In this document: positions 50,058 to 60,001 of the stretch, piece after piece
How the letters are laid out: every line of letters begins with the position of its first letter
Numbering within the stretch: the first letter of the stretch is position 1
Assembly: GCF_025215155.1 (NCBI RefSeq)
Contig: NZ_JALHAM010000120.1
Source of the DNA: Dryocola clanedunensis
GTDB taxonomy: Bacteria; Pseudomonadota; Gammaproteobacteria; Enterobacterales; Enterobacteriaceae
DNA: 64,000 bases
Reading direction: 5' to 3' (one strand)
The notes under the pieces: model-generated
What the model saw: only the letters and a program-made list of their open reading frames with translations
The model's database searches: none
Told to the model about the DNA's origin: nothing
Program-made: the position numbers and the translations under genes

Positions 50058-52475
50058 ATGAAAAGAAAATTATCCTGGTTATGCGCAGCGGCAATAGGCC
50101 TTAACGCCCTGCCGATGATGATGGCAAATGCTGCCGATCCGGCAACACCGACAGATCCGACCGCCACCGCGGCCCCAACAGTTCCGGCTGTTGCGCCTGC
50201 TACCGAAGCGGTTGTCACCCCGGCGCCAGGGACGCCTGAAGCGCTCACGCCTGCCACGCCGCCGGATGCCAATCCTGTCGTCGGCCAGGTCATGCCGGGG
50301 GTTACAGGTGCTAATGCCCCTGTTGTTGCAGAAAACACACCTTCCCGTAATGTGAAACTGAGCTTCGCGCAGATCGCGCCAGCACCGGGTAACCTGGTGC
50401 TGCGTGGGATGAACCCGAACGGTTCCGTGGAGTTTGGCATGCGCAGTGACGAAGTTGTCTCGAAAGCCATGCTGAACCTGGAGTACACCCCATCACCTTC
50501 ACTGCTACCGGTAGAGTCGCATCTGAAGGTCTATCTCAATGATGAGCTGATGGGCGTATTGCCGGTGACTAAAGAGCAGCTGGGTAAGAAAATTACCGCA
50601 CAGTTGCCTATCGATCCTCTGTATATCACTGACTTTAACCGCGTGCGCCTGCAGTTTGTGGGTCACTACCGCGACGTTTGTGAAAACCCGAGCAGCTCCA
50701 CGCTGTGGATGGATGTGAGCCGCGGGAGTTCGCTCGATCTGACTTACCTGAAACTGCCGGTCCAGAATGACCTTTCTCACTTCCCGGTGCCGTTCTTTGA
50801 CAGTAACGACAACCGTCCGCTGGTCCTGCCGGTGGTCTTTGCCGGCACGCCAGATATTGAGCAGCAGCGTGCCGCAGGCATCATCGCTTCCTGGTTCGGC
50901 TCCCGCTCCGTCTGGCGCGGCCAGCAGTTCCCGGTGCTGTATAACAAGCTTCCTGAACGCAACGGTATCGTCTTTGCTACCAACGATCACCGCCCCGATT
51001 TCCTGCGTGACCATCCGCCGGTAAAAGCACCGACTATTGAGATGATATCGCACCCGGACAACCCGTATGTGAAGCTGCTGGTGGTCTTTGGCCGTGACGA
51101 TAAAGACCTGGTCCAGGCGGCGAAAGGTATCGCGCAGGGTAACGTCCTGTTCCGTGGCAGCAGCGTCACCATTGACGATGTGAAGCCTTTGCTGCCGCGT
51201 AAACCTTACGATGCGCCTAACTGGGTGCGTACCGATCGCCCGATCACCCTGGGTGAGCTGAAAAGTTACGAAGAGCAGCTGCAGTCCACCGGCCTTGAGC
51301 CGTCGGCGATCAGCGTCACCATGAACCTGCCGCCGGATCTCTATCTGCTGCGCAGCAACGGTATCGATATGGATCTGAAATATCGTTATACCTCGCCGCC
51401 GATGAAAGACAGTTCGCGGATGGATATCAGCCTCAATAACCAGTTCCTGCAGGCCTACAGCCTGGAGCCGAAAGACGCTAAAAACAATCTGATGCTGCAT
51501 CTGCCGGTTCTACAGGGGCTGCTGGATGGCAAAACCGACGTGTCTATTCCGGCGCTGCGTCTGGGAGCGGTTAATCAGCTACGTTTCAACTTCTCCTACA
51601 CCAATCCGATGCCGGGCGGTACGGTGGATAACTGTATCTCCTACCAGCCGGTGCCAAACCACGTGGTTGTGGACGACGCGTCGACCATCGACTTCTCTAA
51701 CTACTATCACTTTATCGCCATGCCGGACCTGCGCTCGTTTGCGAATGCAGGTTTCCCGTTCAGCCGTATGGCTGACCTGTCGCAAACCATTGTGCTGGTG
51801 AATAAAGATCCAAAACCAGCGCAGGTTACCGCGATGCTGGATGCGATGGGTTCTCTTGGCTCACAAACGGGGTTCCCGGGTATCAACGTGACGCTTACCG
51901 ATGACGCGAACAGCCTGCAGGGGAAAGACGCGGACCTGATGATCATCGGCACCATTCCCGACAAGCTGAAAGATGATAAGCGCGTTGATCTGCTGGTTGA
52001 TGCGGCCAAAAGCTGGGTCAAAACGCCAATGCGTGAGTCCGCGCTGCAAAGCGTAATGACCGACAAAATCGACCGTGCGGCGGATGCGCAAACCACCGTC
52101 TCGTCTAACGGGCCGATGGCCGCGATTGTTGGTTTCCAGTCGCCCTACAACGACCAGCGTAGCGTCGTCGCTCTGTTGGCGGACAGCCCGCGCGGCTATG
52201 AACTCCTGACCAGTGCAATGAACGATAGCGGCAAACGTGCGGCCATGTCCGGCTCGGTGGCGGTGATTCGTGAGTCTGGCGTTAACGGTATTCGCGTCGG
52301 GGATGTCTATTACGTCGGGCATCTGCCGTGGTACGAGCGCCTGTGGTATGCGCTTTCTACCCACCCGGTGCTGCTGGCCTTCCTGGCCGCAGTGAGCGTC
52401 GTGCTGCTGGCGTGGGTGCTGTGGAGAATTCTGCGTATCCTCAGCCGTCGTCGTATCGACCCGGATGATGAGTAA
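50058..52475 (+). CDS. bcsB: Cellulose synthase periplasmic subunit BcsB
   Basis: An 805-residue periplasmic subunit anchored by a C-terminal helix (LLAFLAAVSVVLLAWVLWRIL). The signal peptide ends at about MMMANAADP. Two carbohydrate-binding/flavodoxin-like repeats guide the glucan; conserved blocks include LRGMNPNGSVEFGMRSDE, FFDSNDNRPLVLPVVFAG and QSPYNDQRSVVALLADSPRGYE. About 25 residues longer than E. coli because of a Pro/Thr/Ala-rich stretch after the signal. The ATG at 50058 lies 10 bases after the bcsA stop. Confidence 0.97.
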   Translation: MKRKLSWLCAAAIGLNALPMMMANAADPATPTDPTATAAPTVPAVAPATEAVVTPAPGTPEALTPATPPDANPVVGQVMPGVTGANAPVVAENTPSRNVKLSFAQIAPAPGNLVLRGMNPNGSVEFGMRSDEVVSKAMLNLEYTPSPSLLPVESHLKVYLNDELMGVLPVTKEQLGKKITAQLPIDPLYITDFNRVRLQFVGHYRDVCENPSSSTLWMDVSRGSSLDLTYLKLPVQNDLSHFPVPFFDSNDNRPLVLPVVFAGTPDIEQQRAAGIIASWFGSRSVWRGQQFPVLYNKLPERNGIVFATNDHRPDFLRDHPPVKAPTIEMISHPDNPYVKLLVVFGRDDKDLVQAAKGIAQGNVLFRGSSVTIDDVKPLLPRKPYDAPNWVRTDRPITLGELKSYEEQLQSTGLEPSAISVTMNLPPDLYLLRSNGIDMDLKYRYTSPPMKDSSRMDISLNNQFLQAYSLEPKDAKNNLMLHLPVLQGLLDGKTDVSIPALRLGAVNQLRFNFSYTNPMPGGTVDNCISYQPVPNHVVVDDASTIDFSNYYHFIAMPDLRSFANAGFPFSRMADLSQTIVLVNKDPKPAQVTAMLDAMGSLGSQTGFPGINVTLTDDANSLQGKDADLMIIGTIPDKLKDDKRVDLLVDAAKSWVKTPMRESALQSVMTDKIDRAADAQTTVSSNGPMAAIVGFQSPYNDQRSVVALLADSPRGYELLTSAMNDSGKRAAMSGSVAVIRESGVNGIRVGDVYYVGHLPWYERLWYALSTHPVLLAFLAAVSVVLLAWVLWRILRILSRRRIDPDDE

Positions 52476-52478
52476 GCT

Positions 52479-53588
52479 ATGAAATTGCGGATGGGGATGC
52501 TGATGACTGGCCTGTTATTAGTGTCCATCACCGGGCAGGCCGCCTGTCACTGGCCTGCCTGGCAAGGGTTTAAAAAAGCGTATATCAGCGATGAAGGGCG
52601 AGTTATCGATCCGAGCAATGAGCGGAAGATCACGACGTCGGAAGGGCAAAGCTACGGCATGTTCTTCGCGCTGGCTGCGAATGACAAAGAGGCGTTTGCC
52701 CAGCTTCTGCGCTGGACGGAAAACAATCTCGCGCAAGGCTCGCTCAAAGACCACCTGCCTGCCTGGGAGTGGGGCCGCAAAGACGACAACACCTGGACGG
52801 TGCTGGACAGTAATTCTGCCAGCGACGCGGACATGTGGATCGTCTGGAGCCTGCTTGAAGCCGGGCGGCTTTGGGATAAACCGAGTTACACACGGTTAGG
52901 TCAGCGGCTGTTAAAACGCGTGGCGAAAGAGGAAGTGGCGAAGGTGCCGGGACTGGGCAATATGCTGCTGCCCGGCAAGTATGGCTTCAACCATGCGCCG
53001 GAGTGGCGCTTTAACCCAAGCTATCTGCCGCCGCAGGTCTTAAGCCGCGTCACCCGCTACAAAGGCCCGTGGAAGTCGATGGTGAAAACCAATCAGCGTC
53101 TGCTGCTGGAAACCTCCCCGAAAGGCTTCGCGCCGGACTGGGTGAACTGGGTGGAAGGCAAGGGCTGGCAGATGAAGCCCGAAGAGCCGCTGGTAGGGAG
53201 CTACGACGCAATCCGCGTTTATTTGTGGGCGGGCATGATGGCGGATAACGATCCCCACAAAGCCGAGCTGCTTAAACGCTGGCAGCCGATGGCGCAGATG
53301 ACCGCAAAAAGCGGCCTGCCGCCGGAACATGTCACCGTGGTGACCGGCGAGCGCAAAGGGGATGGCCCGGTGGGATTCTCCGCCTCGCTGCTGCCATTTT
53401 TACAGGGCGATAAAGCCGCCCTTGACATTCAGCGTCAGCGGGTCGTGGCTAACCAGCCGCAGACCGACGCCTATTATAACTATGTGTTAACGCTTTTTGG
53501 TCAGGGTTGGGATCAGAAACATTTTCGATTTAATGCTCAGGGTGAATTACTCCCGAACTGGGGCAAGGCATGCGTAAATTCTCAATAA
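52479..53588 (+). CDS. bcsZ: Periplasmic endo-1,4-beta-glucanase BcsZ
   Basis: A 369-residue secreted family 8 glycoside hydrolase that trims cellulose in the periplasm. The signal peptide ends at TGQAAC; catalytic acid region is TTSEGQSYGMFFALAAND, and SNSASDADMWIVWSLLEAGRLW is the second conserved block. Length is one residue over E. coli. It overlaps bcsC by 19 bases. Confidence 0.96.
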   Translation: MKLRMGMLMTGLLLVSITGQAACHWPAWQGFKKAYISDEGRVIDPSNERKITTSEGQSYGMFFALAANDKEAFAQLLRWTENNLAQGSLKDHLPAWEWGRKDDNTWTVLDSNSASDADMWIVWSLLEAGRLWDKPSYTRLGQRLLKRVAKEEVAKVPGLGNMLLPGKYGFNHAPEWRFNPSYLPPQVLSRVTRYKGPWKSMVKTNQRLLLETSPKGFAPDWVNWVEGKGWQMKPEEPLVGSYDAIRVYLWAGMMADNDPHKAELLKRWQPMAQMTAKSGLPPEHVTVVTGERKGDGPVGFSASLLPFLQGDKAALDIQRQRVVANQPQTDAYYNYVLTLFGQGWDQKHFRFNAQGELLPNWGKACVNSQ

Positions 53589-56500
53589 ATATTATAAGTT
53601 TATCCCTCGGTCTGATGCTGATGCCGCTGGCAGCCGAAGCCGTTACGCCGCAGCAGCAGCTGCTCGAACAGGTGCGGCTGGGTGAAGCCAACAAACGTGA
53701 GGATTTGGTACGCCAGGCCCTGTACCGTCTTGAGTTAATCGACCCGAATAATCCCGATGTTATCGCCGCGCGGATGCGCTATTTGCTGCGTCAGGGCGAC
53801 AGCGACGGGGCAAAGAAACAGTTAGATCGCCTGTCAAAGTTGGCACCTTCTTCTTCGGCATATCAGCAGGCGACTACCACGATGGCGTTATCCACGCCTG
53901 AGGGACGTCAGAAACTCCAGGAAGCCCGTTTACTGGCTTCCACAGGCCACACCGCCGAAGCGGCCGCAGCCTATGAGAAAATCTTTAACGGCAACCCGCC
54001 AAAGGGCGATTTGGCCGTCGAATACTGGACGTTGATGGCAAAAGATCCTGCCCGTCGGGCGCAGGCTATCGATAAACTCAAAGCGCTGAATATCGCCACC
54101 CCAGGCAATGCCATGCTGCGGGGTAATCTGGCACGTTTGCTGTTTGCAGATGGCCGCGACCAGGAAGGATTTGCGGTGCTGGAACAGATGGCGAAGGCGA
54201 GCAACAGCCGTCAGGACGCCGCCGATCTCTGGTATGCCCAAATCAGCGAGATACCGGTAAGCGAAGCGAGCGTTGCCGCTTTGCAACGCTTCCTCGGCGT
54301 CTTTAGCGAAGGCGACAAAGTCGACGCCGCCCGGGCGGCGCTTGCCGATCAGCAGAACAAACTTGCCGACCCGGCATTTAAAGCCCGGGCCGAAGGGCTT
54401 GCCGCGGTCAGCGCCGGCACCGCCAGTAAGGCTATCCCGCAGTTGCAGGAGGCGGTAGCGGCCAATCACAGCGACAGCGAAGCCGTGGGTGCGCTGGGCC
54501 AGGCCTATTCACAGCAGGGCAACCGAGCGAAAGCCGTTCAGCAGTTTGAAAAAGCAATCAAATTGGATCCCGAGAGCGATAACCGCGGCAAATGGGACAG
54601 CCTGCTGCAAACCAACCGCTACTGGCTGCTCATTGAGCAGGGCGATGCCCAGCTTAAGGCCAACAACCCTGACGGCGCACAGAAGAAGTACCAGCAGGCG
54701 CGCAGCGTAGATAACACCGACAGCTATGCGGTGCTTGGCCTCGGGGATGCCGCGGTTGCGAAGAAAGACGACGCCACCGCCGAGCGCTACTATCAGCAGG
54801 CTTTACGCATGGACAGCGGCAACAGCAACGCTGTGCGCGGGCTGGCTAACGTCTATCGTCGCCAGTCGCCGGAACGCGCTACGGCCTTCATTCAGGGTCT
54901 TTCTGCCAGCCAGCGCCGCAGCATTGACGATATCGAACGCAGCCTGCAAAACGATCGTCTTGAACAGGAAGCCACCGCGCTGGAAAGCCAGGCGCAGTGG
55001 GCGCGAGCCGCAGAAGTACAGCGCCAGCGTCTGAAGCTGGACCCGGAAAGCGTGTGGGTAACCTATCGCCTCGGCAAAGATTTAAGCGCCGCTGGCAAAC
55101 GCAGCGAAGCCGATTCGCTAATGCGAGGTCTTGCTCAGCGACGCCCAGCCGACCCGGAGCAGGTCTATGCAAACGGGCTGTATCTTTCTGGCAATAACCA
55201 GGAAGAAGCGGCGCTGACGCATCTCAATACCCTGCCGCGCAGCCAGTGGAACGACAATATCAACGAGCTGGCTGACCGTCTGCAAAGCAATCGCGTGCTG
55301 GAGACAGCTAACCGTCTACGCGACGGCGGCAAAGAAGACGACGCTATCGCGCTGCTGAAACAGCAGCCGCAGTCTGACCGCATTGATCTCACGCTTGCCG
55401 ACTGGGCAACACAGCGCGGCGACCATGCCACCGCTGTGCTGCAGTACGAACAAATTCTCAAGCGCGATGCGAATAATACTGACGCACGTTTGGGCCTTGC
55501 CGAAGAGTACGCCTCGCAGGGAGATAAACAGCAGGCGCGCGAGCAGCTTGCTCAGATGCAGAAAGTGCCGGCCAACGAGCCTTTGTCGATCAATACCGAA
55601 CGTCGCATTGCCAACGTGCAGGCCGCAACGGGCGACACGGCCCAGGCGCAGCAGACCTTTGCGCGCATTGTTCCTGCTGCTAAAGACCAGCCGCCCTCGA
55701 TGGAAAGTGCGCTGGTTATGCGCGATGCCGCGCGTTTCCAGGCTGAAAATGGTCAACCGGAACAGGCGTTTGAAACCTATAAAGACGCTATGGTTTCCGC
55801 CGGCCTGACCGATACGCGTCCGACAGACAACGACAGCTTTACCCGCCTGACCCGTAACGATACGAAAGACGACTGGCTGAAACGCGGTGTCAGAAGCGAT
55901 GCGGCCGATCTCTATCGCCAGCAGGATGTGAACGTTACGCTCGACCATGACTACTGGGGATCCAGCGGTACGCCGGGCTATTCGGATCTCAAGGCGCACA
56001 CCACAATGTTGCAGGTGGATGCTCCGCTTAGCGACGGACGGATGTGGTTCCGCACTGATTATGTGAATATGGATGCCGGATCGTTCAGCGATGGCGGCTA
56101 CAACGAGAGCTGGGGCACGTGTGCCGAGCACACCTGTAGCGGCAGCACAAATCAGACGGCCAACGGTGCGAGCCTGGCGGTGGGCTGGAAGAACAATACC
56201 TGGGAGGCGGATATTGGCACCACGCCGCTGGGCTTTGACGTGGTGGATGTGGTGGGTGGCGTAAGCTACAGCAACGATATTGGCCCGCTGGGCTATACCG
56301 TAGATGCTCATCGTCGGCCAGTTGCCAGCTCCCTGCTCTCCTTTGCCGGCCAGAAAGACCCGAATACCGGCACCGAGTGGGGCGGCGTTCGCGCTACGGG
56401 TGTGGGGATCAGCACCAGCTACGATAAAGGTGAAGCGAACGGTATCTGGGCAAGCCTCAGCACCGATACTCTGACGGGTAAAAACGTGGAGGATAACTGG

Positions 56501-57037
56501 CGTGTGCGGTTCATGACGGGCTACTACTACAAGCTAATCAACGAGAACAACCGCCGGGTGACCGTTGGCCTGACCAATATGCTGTGGCATTACGATAAAG
56601 ATTTAAGTGACTACTATCTCGGCCAGGGCGGTTACTACAGTCCGCAGCAGTATGTCTCATTTGCGGTGCCGATAATCTGGCGTCAGCGGACGGAAAACTG
56701 GTCCTGGGAGCTGGGTGGTTCCGGTTCGTGGTCCTATTCAAAATCGAAAGACGGCAAGCGCTATCCGATTTCGAGCCTGGTCCCGAACGACGACAGCTAT
56801 GCTGACCGCGATTCTCCTTCGGACGGCAGCAGCAGCAACGGCTTCGGCTATACCGCGCGAGCGCTGGTGGAGCGCAGGCTTGACTCCCACTGGTCGATTG
56901 GCGCCGGGATAGACATTCAGCAGGCGAAGGATTACACCCCAAGCCACGCGCTGATTTACCTGCGTTACTCAATGGCAGGCTGGCAGGGAGATATGGACAT
57001 GCCGCCGCAGCCGCTGGTGCCTTACGCTGATTTCTGA
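53570..57037 (+). CDS. bcsC: Cellulose outer-membrane export protein BcsC
   Basis: An 1155-residue protein (E. coli 1157). A signal peptide ending at MPLAAEA is followed by a long periplasmic TPR solenoid (many copies of the pattern A..AY...G....A...YE..L) and a C-terminal outer-membrane barrel that ends in VPYADF with terminal phenylalanine. It exports cellulose through the cell wall and outer membrane. Starts inside the end of bcsZ. Last gene of the operon. Confidence 0.97.
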   Translation: MRKFSINIISLSLGLMLMPLAAEAVTPQQQLLEQVRLGEANKREDLVRQALYRLELIDPNNPDVIAARMRYLLRQGDSDGAKKQLDRLSKLAPSSSAYQQATTTMALSTPEGRQKLQEARLLASTGHTAEAAAAYEKIFNGNPPKGDLAVEYWTLMAKDPARRAQAIDKLKALNIATPGNAMLRGNLARLLFADGRDQEGFAVLEQMAKASNSRQDAADLWYAQISEIPVSEASVAALQRFLGVFSEGDKVDAARAALADQQNKLADPAFKARAEGLAAVSAGTASKAIPQLQEAVAANHSDSEAVGALGQAYSQQGNRAKAVQQFEKAIKLDPESDNRGKWDSLLQTNRYWLLIEQGDAQLKANNPDGAQKKYQQARSVDNTDSYAVLGLGDAAVAKKDDATAERYYQQALRMDSGNSNAVRGLANVYRRQSPERATAFIQGLSASQRRSIDDIERSLQNDRLEQEATALESQAQWARAAEVQRQRLKLDPESVWVTYRLGKDLSAAGKRSEADSLMRGLAQRRPADPEQVYANGLYLSGNNQEEAALTHLNTLPRSQWNDNINELADRLQSNRVLETANRLRDGGKEDDAIALLKQQPQSDRIDLTLADWATQRGDHATAVLQYEQILKRDANNTDARLGLAEEYASQGDKQQAREQLAQMQKVPANEPLSINTERRIANVQAATGDTAQAQQTFARIVPAAKDQPPSMESALVMRDAARFQAENGQPEQAFETYKDAMVSAGLTDTRPTDNDSFTRLTRNDTKDDWLKRGVRSDAADLYRQQDVNVTLDHDYWGSSGTPGYSDLKAHTTMLQVDAPLSDGRMWFRTDYVNMDAGSFSDGGYNESWGTCAEHTCSGSTNQTANGASLAVGWKNNTWEADIGTTPLGFDVVDVVGGVSYSNDIGPLGYTVDAHRRPVASSLLSFAGQKDPNTGTEWGGVRATGVGISTSYDKGEANGIWASLSTDTLTGKNVEDNWRVRFMTGYYYKLINENNRRVTVGLTNMLWHYDKDLSDYYLGQGGYYSPQQYVSFAVPIIWRQRTENWSWELGGSGSWSYSKSKDGKRYPISSLVPNDDSYADRDSPSDGSSSNGFGYTARALVERRLDSHWSIGAGIDIQQAKDYTPSHALIYLRYSMAGWQGDMDMPPQPLVPYADF

Positions 57038-57046
57038 TGATTTGAC

Positions 57047-57081
57047 CGGGGAGGGGGCAACGCGTTGTCTCCCTCCCTGAT
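57047..57081 (+). terminator. Hairpin after bcsC, weak terminator candidate
   Basis: GGGGAGGGGGCAACG and CGTTGTCTCCCTCCC can fold with one or two mismatches; only TGATTAATAAT follows, so it is a poor intrinsic terminator. It is also close to the end of the small minus-strand frame at 57120. Confidence 0.45.
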
Positions 57082-57119
57082 TAATAATCCACAACCGTTT
57101 ACGTTCTGATAGAAAAGAA

Positions 57120-57275
57120 CTACAGAAACAGATAAACGAGCAGTGAAAGCGTCGAAAAAATGCCACCCATCGACAGAAGAAAGCCAATAAAGAAAGCCTC
57201 CTCATTGCTGAATGTAATGGTATGCAAATGATTAATTAAGCGTCGTGAAAATATAGTGAATAAGTGTTTTAACAT
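57120..57275 (-). CDS. Unannotated 51-residue membrane protein candidate
   Basis: ATG at 57275 with AAAGGTA nine bases upstream opens a 51-codon frame: MLKHLFTIFSRRLINHLHTI, a charged NEE turn, then AFFIGFLLSMGGIFSTLSLL and VYLFL before a TAG. The basic amphipathic start and long hydrophobic second half fit a small inner-membrane protein with the N-terminus in the cytoplasm. It lies convergent to bcsC and divergent from hmsP. I recognise no family. It is too short for usual gene-length cutoffs. Confidence 0.5.
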   Translation of the reverse strand: MLKHLFTIFSRRLINHLHTITFSNEEAFFIGFLLSMGGIFSTLSLLVYLFL

Positions 57276-57835
57276 GACAAATACCTTTGCTGATGCTAAA
57301 TCATAGCTTGATTCCTTTCATCTTCCCGTTATATATCAGCTCGTTAAATTGTTGTTGATGAATTCTTGCCAAATAATAACGATAAATCAAAGGCAGGCTC
57401 GCCTCAGGCTGGTGCTAACAGGAAAAGGCAGTATATGAAATGCCTGGTATATTTCAACTGATTCATCGTGGATTTTTAATATAATTACAGTGAATGATTT
57501 GCGGGGTGAATTTTATTATTTCTCATATATTAATTATCTATTTTTATTGCCTTGTTTGTTCTTGCTTTGAAAATAAATTGTGAATAATAAAATAAAAATA
57601 ATGGTGTTTTCGTTGGGCCGTCGTGTCGGAGAAGGCTGCACTTTTCCAGGCGGGAAAATGGCCGGGCATGACTGGAGGGCGGAAAAGCGCAGCGTTATCT
57701 GCCGAAGAGTCGGGCAGAGAGACGAACAGAATCACCCTATTCTCTGACGTCAATGCCTAAAATTGCTGACAATGAAGTATACTCAGGCCGCATAACATAA
57801 TGGTTTGACGGTCATAAAATCAGCGGAGAGTAAGC
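57276..57835. other. AT-rich gene-free region upstream of hmsP
   Basis: About 560 bases, strongly AT-rich up to 57600. A possible -10 (TATACT, 57777-57782) precedes hmsP. Short frames here lack ribosome sites. The AT-richness suits H-NS-type silencing or a lost gene. Confidence 0.45.
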
Positions 57836-59830
57836 TTGCGAGTCAGTCGTTCCTTAACGATAAAACAAATGGCGATGGTATCTGCCGTCGCCGTGGTATT
57901 TATTTTCATTTTTATCGTCGTCCAGCTCTTTCACTTCGTGCAGCAAAGTCGCTACGACACCGCCAGCCAGATGGAAAGCATTGCCCATTCGGTGCGCTTA
58001 CCCCTGTCTGAAGCCATTCTGAAGGCGGATATTCCACAGGCGGAAGCCATTCTTAACCAGATTCAACCTTCCGGTATTATCAGCCGGGCGGATGTCGTGC
58101 TGCCGAATCAGTTTCAGGCACTGCGTAAAAGTTTTATCCCGGAGCGGCAGATCCCGATGTGGATTGCCCGGCTCTTTGAGCTGCCGGTGCAGATCTCTTT
58201 GCCCCTCTACTCGCTGGAGCGCCCGGCTAACCCGCAGCCGCTGGCCTATCTGGTTCTGCAGGCCGACTCCTGGCGGATGTACAAATTTATCATCAGCACC
58301 ATCTCCACGCTGTTAACCACCTATCTGCTGCTGGCACTGATCCTGTCGGTGGCGATCAGCTGGTCGATTAACCGGTTAATTATCCATCCGCTGCGCAAAA
58401 TCGCCCGCGAGCTGGACAACCTCAGCCCACAGGATGCTGAAGGACATCAGTTAACGCTGCCGCCGCTGCATCGTGACGATGAAATTGGCATGCTGGTACG
58501 CAGCTATAACCGGAACCAGCAGCTGGCATTTCGTCAGTATCAGGAGATGAGCCTGTCCGGCACGCGCCATGCTGTTTCCGATTTGCCTAATAAAGCGCTG
58601 CTGTTGGCGCTGCTTGAACAGCTGGTGAGGAACGAAAAAAGCAGCGCGCTGATCGTTGTAGCAAGCGAAACGCTCAGCGATGCGGCGGGCGTCCTCAATG
58701 AAGGACTGCGGGAAACCCTGCTGCTGACGATGGTCAGTAAATTAAAAAGCGTGCTGCCACCGAGCATGGTTCTGGCACAGCTTAGCGGCAACGATTTTGG
58801 CATCATTGCACACGGCACCCGGGATTCCTGGTATGCAATGGCGTTGGCGAAGCAGGTCATGGCCGCGCTGAACGAAAATATGCCGATTAACGGCCTGCAG
58901 ATTAAGCCAACGGCCAGCATTGGTATCGCGATGTTCCACGGTGGGTTAACGGCGGAGCAGCTTTATCGTCGTGCGGTTTCCGCGGCGCTTTCGGCTCGCC
59001 GTCACGGTAAAAATCAGATTCAGTTTTTTGACCCCGAACAGATGGAACAGGCGCAGCGCCGCCTGACCGAAGAGCACGATATCCTGTCTATGCTCGAGCG
59101 TCAGAAGCTGGCTATCTGGCTACAGCCGCAGGTGAATATGCGTACCGGTGAGACGGTCAGTGCTGAAGTCCTGCTGCGGATGCAGCAGCCTGATGGCGAA
59201 TGGTCGCTTCCGGAAGGTCTTATTGAGCGGATAGAGGCCTGCGGGCTCATCGTAACGATAGGGACATGGATCCTCGAAGAGTCCTGCCGCACGCTGGCTG
59301 CATGGCAGAAACACGGGATCGCTATGCCGCTGTCAGTCAATTTATCTGCGCTTCAGCTGCTGCATGAAGAGATGGTGCCTTCGCTGCTTGAGATGCTGTC
59401 GCGTTATCGCATCCAGCCGGGCACGTTGATTCTGGAGGTCACAGAAAGCCGCCGGATTGACGATCCTGACGCGGCGGTCAGCATTTTGCGACCGTTGCGT
59501 GAAGCTGGCGTAAGGATTGCGCTGGATGATTTTGGCATGGGCTACGCCAGCCTGCGCCATCTGCATCATATGAAGGCGTTGCCCATCGACGCGCTGAAAA
59601 TCGATAAGAGCTTTGTAGATGGCCTGCCGGAAGACGGTGAAATGGTCAGCGTGATTGTGTCGATGGCCAAAACGCTGGGCCTTAAGCTGGTAGCCGAAGG
59701 GGTTGAACAGCCGGAGCAGCGCGACTGGCTGCTGGCGAAAGGCGTCACAATAGCGCAGGGCTACCTGTTCTCAAAAGCGTTGCCGCCGGAAGCTTTTGAG
59801 GCGCGCTATCTCTCCTCGCCGTTAACGTAA
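57836..59830 (+). CDS. pdeK: c-di-GMP phosphodiesterase HmsP/PdeK (YhjK), TTG start
   Basis: A 664-residue inner-membrane protein. It starts at TTG 57836 behind GGAGAG, reading MRVSRSLTIKQMAMVSAV as in E. coli. Two transmembrane helices (about 12-33 and 150-175) enclose a periplasmic sensor part, then a HAMP-like segment, a degenerate GGDEF domain (SGNDF in place of GGDEF) and an EAL domain with EVLLR in place of EALLR, plus DDFGMGYASL and EGVEQPEQ. The EAL metal and catalytic residues look intact, so it should degrade c-di-GMP and lower cellulose output from the adjacent bcs genes. Confidence 0.93.
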   Translation: MRVSRSLTIKQMAMVSAVAVVFIFIFIVVQLFHFVQQSRYDTASQMESIAHSVRLPLSEAILKADIPQAEAILNQIQPSGIISRADVVLPNQFQALRKSFIPERQIPMWIARLFELPVQISLPLYSLERPANPQPLAYLVLQADSWRMYKFIISTISTLLTTYLLLALILSVAISWSINRLIIHPLRKIARELDNLSPQDAEGHQLTLPPLHRDDEIGMLVRSYNRNQQLAFRQYQEMSLSGTRHAVSDLPNKALLLALLEQLVRNEKSSALIVVASETLSDAAGVLNEGLRETLLLTMVSKLKSVLPPSMVLAQLSGNDFGIIAHGTRDSWYAMALAKQVMAALNENMPINGLQIKPTASIGIAMFHGGLTAEQLYRRAVSAALSARRHGKNQIQFFDPEQMEQAQRRLTEEHDILSMLERQKLAIWLQPQVNMRTGETVSAEVLLRMQQPDGEWSLPEGLIERIEACGLIVTIGTWILEESCRTLAAWQKHGIAMPLSVNLSALQLLHEEMVPSLLEMLSRYRIQPGTLILEVTESRRIDDPDAAVSILRPLREAGVRIALDDFGMGYASLRHLHHMKALPIDALKIDKSFVDGLPEDGEMVSVIVSMAKTLGLKLVAEGVEQPEQRDWLLAKGVTIAQGYLFSKALPPEAFEARYLSSPLT

Positions 59831-59851
59831 CGGCATTGTTACAAATGTTAT

Positions 59852-59869
59852 CTGGCTGGCGCGAGCCAG
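59852..59869. terminator. Short hairpin after hmsP
   Basis: CTGGCT and AGCCAG arms around GGCGCG, followed by TTCAATTATTT. A weak terminator candidate. The remaining bases to dctA show no gene. Confidence 0.4.
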
Positions 59870-60001
59870 TTCAATTATTTAACAATTTTGTTTACAAATT
59901 AGCGGTGTATCACGTATCTGTTCGTTCATGAGTGGTAATTTTCCCCCGCAGACCGCCCGGTTGGTCGCGGTGCTGCGGAATTTACCTCTCAAGGACACCC
60001 T

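Noticed and set aside
55316..56311. 331-codon minus-strand frame
   Set aside because: Antisense of bcsC repeats; composition follows the real gene's codon pattern.
57544..57753. 69-codon minus-strand frame before hmsP
   Set aside because: Starts at a TTG without a ribosome site and covers the hmsP promoter region.
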